Assembly: GCA_023429565.1 (NCBI GenBank)
Contig: JAEZDJ010000107.1
Span: forward strand, 1 to 10,317
Source: Actinomycetes bacterium
GTDB lineage: Bacteria > Actinomycetota > Coriobacteriia > Coriobacteriales > Eggerthellaceae
Direction of reading: 5' to 3'
DNA length: 10,317 nt
The notes under the pieces were generated by a model that searched no databases, had not been told where the DNA came from, and saw only the letters and a list, made by a program, of their open reading frames with translations. Positions 5,177-10,317 of this stretch are shown one piece after another (position 1 is the stretch's first letter; every line of letters begins with the position of its first letter). The position numbers were made by a program, and so were the translations under genes.

Positions 5177-6139
5177 ATGGATGAACGTCTCGAGTTTCAG
5201 AACGAACCTCCCGCGCGGGCGTATCGCGCCGTGTTCTTCGATTTGGACGGCACACTGCTGCCCATGGAGTTGGAAGACTTCCTTGGCTCCTATTTCAAGG
5301 CGATCACCCAGTTCGTTGATGCTCACGAGCTTGATGCTGACTCATTCTCAGCTGGTCTCAAGGCAGGCATCGGAGCCATGGCCAGCCATGACGACGAGCG
5401 CACGAACTATGATGTGTATTGGGAAGAGTTCTTCCGGCGGGCAGATCCCCATGCTGCGGACTGGAATGAGTTGCTGACGGGCTTCTATGAGCACGATTTT
5501 GGCGAGGTCGGCGCCGATGTTGTTCCTGACCCGAATGCGGCACGTGCCATACGCACGTTGACGGACAAGGGCTACCCGCTCGTGCTGGCCACCATGCCCA
5601 TGTTTCCCCTGCGAGCGGTGCAATGGCGCCTGTCTTGGGCGGGAGTGGATCCTCGCGACTTCTCGCGTCTCACCTCCTATGAGAATTCCACCTCGGTGAA
5701 GCCGAAGCGTGCCTATTGCGCCGAGAACATGGCGGCATGCGGGTTGAAAGGGAGCGAGGTGCTCATGGTGGGGAACAACACCGTGGAGGATCTGTCCTTC
5801 CTCAAGCTTGGAGCCGATGCGTTTCTGGTGACCGATCATCTGCTGGATCCTGTGGGATACGACTTGGCAACGGTCAAGCACGGCAGCATGGCTGATTTCG
5901 CCGATTGGGTCGAATCCTTGCCCGTGTGCGAAAATCCCGCACGAGACATCAATCCCGGTGTCGTGGATGAGGACGCTCGTCTATCTGTGCTTGGTCTCGC
6001 GGCGGCCGACTTGGCCGATGACACCGCTTCGGCTGGACTTGAGGCGCAACCAGGCTCCGGCAGGGGTGTTTCAGCATCGACGGCCGAGGTCATGTCGGAC
6101 GCGCTGGATGCGGCGAACGCCGCAGAGCCGAGCGCGTAG
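5177..6139 (+). CDS. HAD-superfamily hydrolase/phosphatase with Ala-rich tail
   Basis: This 320-residue cytoplasmic protein has the haloacid dehalogenase fold. Motif I is FFDLDGTLL (nucleophile D22, acid D24), motif II is around LATMP (T139), motif III is a Lys in SVKPKRAY (K175 or K177), and motif IV is VLMVGNNTVEDL (N200, N201, E204, D205). Asn replaces the first acidic residue of motif IV, a variation also seen in related HADs, and ED can still bind Mg. A helical cap lies between residues 30 and 115. Residues from about 257 to the end are Ala/Asp/Ser-rich and look disordered, beyond the usual domain. ATG 5177 is preferred over 5147 because AAAGGA lies eight bases upstream. The stop is two bases before tgt, so the genes are surely co-transcribed. 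The substrate is unknown; a nucleotide or sugar phosphate is likely. Confidence 0.9.
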   Translation: MDERLEFQNEPPARAYRAVFFDLDGTLLPMELEDFLGSYFKAITQFVDAHELDADSFSAGLKAGIGAMASHDDERTNYDVYWEEFFRRADPHAADWNELLTGFYEHDFGEVGADVVPDPNAARAIRTLTDKGYPLVLATMPMFPLRAVQWRLSWAGVDPRDFSRLTSYENSTSVKPKRAYCAENMAACGLKGSEVLMVGNNTVEDLSFLKLGADAFLVTDHLLDPVGYDLATVKHGSMADFADWVESLPVCENPARDINPGVVDEDARLSVLGLAAADLADDTASAGLEAQPGSGRGVSASTAEVMSDALDAANAAEPSA

Positions 6140-6141
6140 CC

Positions 6142-7287
6142 GTGGGACTGTTCGAAACCACCCTTGAAGCTCAAAGCGGGCATGCCCGCGCACTGTCGTA
6201 CGAAACGGCGCACGGTACCTTTCGGACGCCGATGTTCATGCCGGTGGGCACCAGCGCCACCGTCAAGGGAATCACGGTGCAGCAGCTGCATGATCTGGAC
6301 AGCCAGGTGGTGCTGGCGAACACGTACCACCTTTCCCTGCGTCCTGGTGCCGATGTGGTGGCAGAGGCCGGCGGCGTGCACGAATTCATGCACTATGACG
6401 GGCCCATGCTCACAGATTCCGGTGGGTTCCAGGTGTTCTCTCTCGCCGACACCCTCAAGCTCGATGCGGAAGGGCTCACGTTCCGTTCCATCTATGATGG
6501 GTCGAAGGTCCGTTGGACTCCCGAAAGCAACATGGCCATTCAGGAGCAGCTGGGCGCTGACATAGCGATGCAGCTGGATCAATGCACGCCATATCCGGCC
6601 GAACGAGAATTTGTGGCGAACGCCGTCGACCTCTCGGCAAAGTGGGCACGGCGCTGCTTGGCCGCTCACTCGCGTCCGGATCAGACTCTCTTCGGCATCG
6701 TGCAGGGAGGCATGGAGCTGGACTTGCGTCTCGAGTCGATACGCCGGCTACGAGAAATAGAGGACGACAGCGCAGGGGAGGGCGGCCGCCGCTTCGGGGG
6801 CTTCGGCATTGGCGGCTACTCGGTAGGCGAGGACCATGCGGTCATGTTTGAGACGTTGGGTCACGTCGCCCGCGCCCTGCCCGACGATCGTCCGCGCTAT
6901 CTCATGGGAGTGGGGAATCCGACCACGCTCGTGAAGGCGGTGCATGAGGGCGTTGATATGTTTGACTGCGTGTTGCCCACGCGCACAGCCCGCATGGGAA
7001 CGGCGTTTTCCAGCACGGGGCGCATGAACATGCGCAACGCGAAGTACACGCGGGACTTCACCCCCCTCGATCCCGCATGTTCGTGTCCCACCTGCCAGAA
7101 CCACAGCCGTGCCTACATTCGCCATCTGGTGAAGCAGAATGAGATGTTGGGTGGCATCCTGCTGTCCATCCACAACCTGCACTTTCTCATCGACCTCATG
7201 GCGCGTGCTCGCGAGGCGGTGCTGGCGAATAGCTACGAGGAGTTCTATCAGGAGTGGATGGCATCGCCGGCGGCGAAGGATTACTGA
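6142..7287 (+). CDS. tgt: Tgt, bacterial tRNA-guanine transglycosylase
   Basis: Tgt exchanges guanine-34 of tRNAs for Asp, Asn, His and Tyr with preQ1, the entry step for queuosine in tRNA. The 381-residue length is normal. Visible features are TPMFMPVGTSATVKG at 29-43, TDSGGFQVFSL at 91-101 with catalytic D92, GIVQGG in the middle, FDCVLPTR with nucleophile D275, and a zinc site C313, C315, C318 and H344, spaced exactly as in the Zymomonas enzyme with a five-residue offset. Translation most likely begins at GTG 6142, two bases after the HAD stop, with no good ribosome site of its own, which implies translational coupling. No clear terminator follows; a T6 tract at 7357-7362 lacks a convincing stem. 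Convergent with the SGNH gene. Confidence 0.97.
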   Translation: MGLFETTLEAQSGHARALSYETAHGTFRTPMFMPVGTSATVKGITVQQLHDLDSQVVLANTYHLSLRPGADVVAEAGGVHEFMHYDGPMLTDSGGFQVFSLADTLKLDAEGLTFRSIYDGSKVRWTPESNMAIQEQLGADIAMQLDQCTPYPAEREFVANAVDLSAKWARRCLAAHSRPDQTLFGIVQGGMELDLRLESIRRLREIEDDSAGEGGRRFGGFGIGGYSVGEDHAVMFETLGHVARALPDDRPRYLMGVGNPTTLVKAVHEGVDMFDCVLPTRTARMGTAFSSTGRMNMRNAKYTRDFTPLDPACSCPTCQNHSRAYIRHLVKQNEMLGGILLSIHNLHFLIDLMARAREAVLANSYEEFYQEWMASPAAKDY

Positions 7288-7412
7288 GGCGCTTCCGAGG
7301 GCTGCCTGGGATTTCGCTCTATGAGGCGACGGCCGTTTGCGGCGCTGCGCGATTGCTTTTTTGCGTGCGGATATCCCAGACCTTCCCCTTTTTGCCGTTC
7401 AACGCGATGAAA

Positions 7413-7441
7413 GAGGGGGGAGCTGGCATGCGCTTCCCCTC
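7413..7441 (-). terminator. Possible terminator hairpin after the SGNH gene
   Basis: GAGGGG (7413-7418) pairs with CCCCTC (7436-7441), extended inward by AGC (7421-7423) with GCT (7432-7434). On the minus strand the stem overlaps the stop codon of the SGNH gene and is followed only by TTTC, so it is a weak intrinsic terminator at best. On the + strand no T-tract follows, so it is not a tgt terminator of the simple kind. Confidence 0.35.
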
Positions 7442-8396
7442 ATATCTCGGCGAGGTGCTTCTTGTGCCGTGCGAGCGATTCGTTCCAAGCCGCATAGTCG
7501 GTGTCCTTCCGATGGTCCGACAGCGTGAAAACCTCTTTGAGGTAGGAGCCAATGAACGAGGAGACCTTGGCGGCGCCATGGACGTTCAGATGGTCGCCCT
7601 TGTCTCGGGTGTCGACGTTCCAGTCTATGTCCAGTTTGATCGGTGCCACATTGAGGTCAAGATACGTTACTCCCTGCTCTTCGGCGAACTTGGCAATGCC
7701 GTTGTGCCGCGCCTGATTCCAATTCACGGTGCTGGGGGTGCTCACCAAGATGAGTTTTGCCCCATGGCTCTCACAGTAGTGGGCGATGTCTTGAAGGTAG
7801 AGCGCGTTGAGAGAGGGGATGGTGGCGACGTTGTCGGTCGGTGCCATGTGTCTGGCGGCGTTGGCGGCGTTGACCTGACCGTTGGCGTAGGATCCCTTGA
7901 AGTCGTCGGTCCATGTGCACGTGATGGGCCTTGTCACGTCGTCGAGCCTGAGAGATTTCCAGCGGTCATGATACTGGAACACGGGGAGTGCATCGGATGC
8001 CGCTTGGGCGAGCGCGTCGCTGGGCGTGAGAGATGTGTAGATCGCGTTCGTCTCCAAGACAACAACGCGGGGGCACTGCTCTCGAAGGGCCTGTTGAAGG
8101 AGGGTCCTCGTGTAGCAGAGCTTTTGGCCGTTCGTGGCGCAGGTGTACGAGGTGAAGCCCTGCTCTTCCCATATCTGAAGAGGGGAGAACGTGGTGCTCG
8201 CCTCACTGTCGCCGAGGAACACTGCATCGATGGAGTCCTTCCGCTCTCCAAGGACGCCGTGTGCCGCTGGATCAGCCATGCCGAACTCCTTCTGGTTGTT
8301 CTTGGGGGAAAAGACATGCGATGCCCCCAAGAACAAGGCGGCCGCGATCGCCACGAACAGTACCCCCCTTCCGCATGCCATCAAGCGTTTTTTCAT
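7440..8396 (-). CDS. Exported SGNH-type O-acyltransferase/esterase partner of the MBOAT
   Basis: This is a 318-residue protein with one N-terminal hydrophobic segment (about residues 11-27, after MKKRLMACGR), read as a signal anchor or signal peptide with the rest outside the membrane. It carries the SGNH block I motif FLGDSEAS (S64) and, near the end, DKGDHLNVHG with an adjacent Asp-His pair (D268, H269). This is the layout of the soluble partners of MBOAT acyltransferases (AlgX/AlgJ, PatB and DltD-like proteins). In such systems the MBOAT passes an acyl group across the membrane and the SGNH protein places it on an exported polymer. It follows the MBOAT gene by 60 bases and has a GAGG site eight bases before ATG 8396, so the two form one operon. 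The polymer acylated is not shown by the window. Confidence 0.85.
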   Translation of the reverse strand: MKKRLMACGRGVLFVAIAAALFLGASHVFSPKNNQKEFGMADPAAHGVLGERKDSIDAVFLGDSEASTTFSPLQIWEEQGFTSYTCATNGQKLCYTRTLLQQALREQCPRVVVLETNAIYTSLTPSDALAQAASDALPVFQYHDRWKSLRLDDVTRPITCTWTDDFKGSYANGQVNAANAARHMAPTDNVATIPSLNALYLQDIAHYCESHGAKLILVSTPSTVNWNQARHNGIAKFAEEQGVTYLDLNVAPIKLDIDWNVDTRDKGDHLNVHGAAKVSSFIGSYLKEVFTLSDHRKDTDYAAWNESLARHKKHLAEI

Positions 8397-8456
8397 GAAT
8401 CGACCTCGTTTCGTCGCTAAAGCAATCGATGTCGGAATTCCCTCTATAGGGCAATC

Positions 8457-10046
8457 TCAGAATTGGGCGTACAGGGGATCGACGGGCGTGTATTCCACGC
8501 CATAGGCGCCGAACACCACCACGGCGAGCGCCAGCGCATACCACACTGGCCACCGTATGAGACGGCTCTTTCCCTTCAGCATAGAAAGGACGGATTTCCC
8601 TCGTTCCTCCACGATGCTCATCATGAGCAGCGCACCCACCGCCACCAGTACGACAGCGAAATCGAGGCGGTCCATCCCGACGGAGAAAACGGTTCCGTTC
8701 GTGAACGACGCGAAGGAGAAGTCGGTGGCCATCTGATGGAACATCGTGAGTCCTGCCTGCAGGCCGTGCGCACGAAAGAATAGCTCTCCCGCGCATACCA
8801 CCGCGATGGTTCTCAGAATCTGGAAACAACGGTACGGCATGCTTTCGCGGTTGATTCCCATCCTCTCCGCCATCCGTTGCATAACGGGCTCGATAAGCCC
8901 TCCGGCCAGGATGAGCATGAAATAATACATGCCGAAAAATAGGTACTGCCACCCTGATCCATGCCAGAGTCCGTTGCCCAGCCAGACGCAAAACAGCGCG
9001 ATCGAGCCTGCGACCAGCGGACCGTATCGATTCCCAAGATGCCTGCGCGCCACCGTGGTCGTGCGCTTCAGCGGCTTGGATAGGGAGAGCGGATAGAACA
9101 CGTAGTCACGCAGCCAGGTGCCCAGCGTGATGTGCCATCGCTTCCAGAACTCCGAAACCGTTCGGGAGAAGAAGGGGCGGAAGAAATTCTTTGGCATAGT
9201 CACATCGAATATCTTGCCGATTCCGGCCATGACGTCCATGGTTCCCGAAAAGCCGCAGTACAGTTGGCAAGTGTACAGTATCGCCGCAAGTGCGATGATG
9301 TCGCCGTCGTAATTCTGGTACTGCTCGAACACCGGCTTGACGAACGCGTTCAGCCGGTCGGCGACGATCACTTTCTTGGCAAGGCCCAACAGGATACGCG
9401 TCGATCCAAGGAAGAGGTTTTCCGAGCTCACTGGTTTCCCTGCCCACAGCTGCGAAGCGGTTTCTGCGTATCGGCATAGGGGCCCTTCCATGATCTGCGG
9501 GAAGAAGCTCAAGAACAGGGCGACCCTTCCCAGGTTCTTGTCCGCCTTAGCGGTGCCGCGGTATACGTCGAACAGATAGGAAACCGCCATCAGGGTATAG
9601 AAGGAGATCCCAATGGGAATGCCGAAGGCCGGAATGGCCAGAGAAATGGGAATGCCTATGAGAGACAGCGGCGATCCCGCGGCCGACCCGAAAAACGATG
9701 CATATTTCAACACGGCTAACAGACCGACGTTGAAGACGATGCCGAGTGCCAATACCCTCCGTGCCTCGACGGCAAACCGTTTCTTGACCTTACGGGCCTT
9801 TTCTACTTTCGCTGCCAGGGCGCGGTCCCGTTTCGCTTGCAGCAGGGCAATCCAGCGTCCCAGGAGGTACACCGACAAGGTGGACGCAAGAAGGAACACC
9901 AGGAGTCCGCCGCTTATGGCCCAGAAGAATGCATAGCTTGCGCAAAGGAGCACGGCCCAACGCGCCTTTTGCGGCGCGATGCTATAGAGAGCGATGACGA
10001 GCGGGAGAAAAAGCATGAGAAACGCGGGGGAGAAATACGACGACAT
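8457..10046 (-). CDS. MBOAT-family membrane O-acyltransferase (AlgI/DltB/PatA-like)
   Basis: This 529-residue polytopic protein has hydrophobic helices along its length and a basic cytoplasmic loop near residues 70-98. Family marks are GISFYTLMAVSYLFDVYRG (146-164), FFPQIMEGPLCRY (181-193), SEFWKRWHITLGTWLRDYVF (298-317) with H305, and the catalytic-type GLWHGSGW (359-366) with H362. Such enzymes move acetyl groups from the cytoplasmic side to an exported polysaccharide, peptidoglycan or teichoic polymer together with an SGNH partner, here the next gene. The ATG at 10046 is preceded by AAGG and CAAGGAT on the minus strand, a fair ribosome site, and fits the family N-terminus (MSSYFSPAFLMLFLPLV). 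I place it nearest AlgI/PatA by motif; the substrate is inferred only in general terms. I see no clear promoter. Confidence 0.93.
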   Translation of the reverse strand: MSSYFSPAFLMLFLPLVIALYSIAPQKARWAVLLCASYAFFWAISGGLLVFLLASTLSVYLLGRWIALLQAKRDRALAAKVEKARKVKKRFAVEARRVLALGIVFNVGLLAVLKYASFFGSAAGSPLSLIGIPISLAIPAFGIPIGISFYTLMAVSYLFDVYRGTAKADKNLGRVALFLSFFPQIMEGPLCRYAETASQLWAGKPVSSENLFLGSTRILLGLAKKVIVADRLNAFVKPVFEQYQNYDGDIIALAAILYTCQLYCGFSGTMDVMAGIGKIFDVTMPKNFFRPFFSRTVSEFWKRWHITLGTWLRDYVFYPLSLSKPLKRTTTVARRHLGNRYGPLVAGSIALFCVWLGNGLWHGSGWQYLFFGMYYFMLILAGGLIEPVMQRMAERMGINRESMPYRCFQILRTIAVVCAGELFFRAHGLQAGLTMFHQMATDFSFASFTNGTVFSVGMDRLDFAVVLVAVGALLMMSIVEERGKSVLSMLKGKSRLIRWPVWYALALAVVVFGAYGVEYTPVDPLYAQF

Positions 10047-10098
10047 ATCCTTGCCTTGAAAGAGTGGCGTTTATTGATCGAAGTTACATGGGAGCGTG

Positions 10099-10197
10099 CT
10101 AATCGCGCTCCTCTTCCACCAACCTGCTCATCAGGGCTTCGATGTCTTCTGCCGAATTGAAGTTCGAGGCGATGAGGTAGCGTCCCGAAAGACGCTC
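10099..10197 (-). pseudogene. Coding-like fragment without a start codon
   Basis: A minus-strand frame open from just below a TAG at 10200-10198 down to a TAG at 10101-10099 gives 32 residues, ending FNSAEDIEALMSRLVEEERD. Composition and codon choice are like a real protein C-terminus, but no ATG, GTG or TTG precedes the first 22 codons. A 6-bp stem, AGCGTC/GACGCT (10179-10184/10191-10196), overlaps its start. It may be a relic of a lost gene or part of the broken end of the gene upstream. Chance cannot be excluded. Confidence 0.25.
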
Positions 10198-10207
10198 CTA
10201 TATTGTG

Positions 10208-10317
10208 TCAAGCCTGAATTCGATTTTCTAGCAGAGTATTCAGCAATCGGTCGTACTCAGCTCTTATTTCGGGATGCAGTCGCTTCTCTCTTTCGATCTC
10301 GCTGATCCTAGCATTGG
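10208..10317 (-). CDS. C-terminal end of an unrecognised protein (partial)
   Basis: On the minus strand a frame enters from the window edge and runs 35 residues to a TGA at 10210-10208. The fragment is highly charged and looks helical (ISEIEREKRLHPEIRAEYDR, then LLNTLLENRIQA). It lies 161 bases upstream of the MBOAT gene on the same strand. I do not recognise it, and the piece is too short to judge its function. No terminator is evident after it, so read-through into the MBOAT-SGNH pair is possible. Confidence 0.4.
   Translation of the reverse strand, partial: NARISEIEREKRLHPEIRAEYDRLLNTLLENRIQA

Noticed and set aside
7335..7363. Terminator for tgt at the T6 tract
   Set aside because: I could not form a stem longer than about three GC pairs directly ahead of the T run.
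1..10317. CRISPR array, prophage, toxin-antitoxin or defence system
   Set aside because: No regularly spaced repeats, no phage structural or integrase gene and no recognisable defence protein is present.

Overview
The window looks like chromosomal DNA of a moderately GC-rich bacterium. A Coriobacteriia/Eggerthella-type Actinomycetota is my best guess, from base composition (by eye high 50s % GC), codon use, and the combination of a QueH-type epoxyqueuosine reductase, bacterial Tgt, QueA and an MBOAT/SGNH acylation pair. This assignment is inference; there is no rRNA or other diagnostic marker here.

Layout. Bases 3-230 (+) are the acidic C-terminus of an unrecognised protein. A cold-shock protein gene follows (366-569, +) with a structured leader and a strong intrinsic terminator (601-627). 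Bases 628-1284 hold no convincing gene. queA (1285-2370, -) has a perfect TATAAT box upstream. Bases 2371-4048 are a decayed zone: a small frameshifted ORF (+), a 587-base pseudogene broken across three frames (2796-3382, -), a long inverted repeat, and a likely IS3-type transposase OrfA remnant (from 3777, +). queH lies at 4049-4819 (-) with a long, fold-prone leader. Divergent from it is a + strand pair: a HAD hydrolase (5177-6139) and tgt (6142-7287) separated by two bases. Convergent to tgt is a minus-strand pair: a membrane-bound O-acyltransferase (8457-10046) followed by an SGNH-type exported partner (7440-8396). Bases 10047-10317 hold a partial minus-strand gene end and one further coding-like fragment.

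How the genes fit together. The main theme is queuosine tRNA modification. Tgt puts preQ1 (or a related base) into the wobble position of GUN-anticodon tRNAs, QueA adds the epoxycyclopentane moiety from SAM to give epoxyqueuosine, and QueH reduces that to queuosine. All three enzymes are present within about 6 kb but in at least three transcription units, and queA and queH, both on the minus strand, are separated by decayed and mobile-element-like DNA. No preQ1 synthesis genes (queC/D/E/F type) and no importer are seen, so the source of the base is not shown here. The HAD hydrolase is tightly coupled to tgt and may have a linked but unproven role. The MBOAT/SGNH pair is a separate module, probably O-acylating an exported cell-envelope polymer.

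I found no obviously new multi-gene system. The points most worth checking are the queH leader, the HAD-tgt coupling, the charged QueH tail, and the broken gene between queA and queH.
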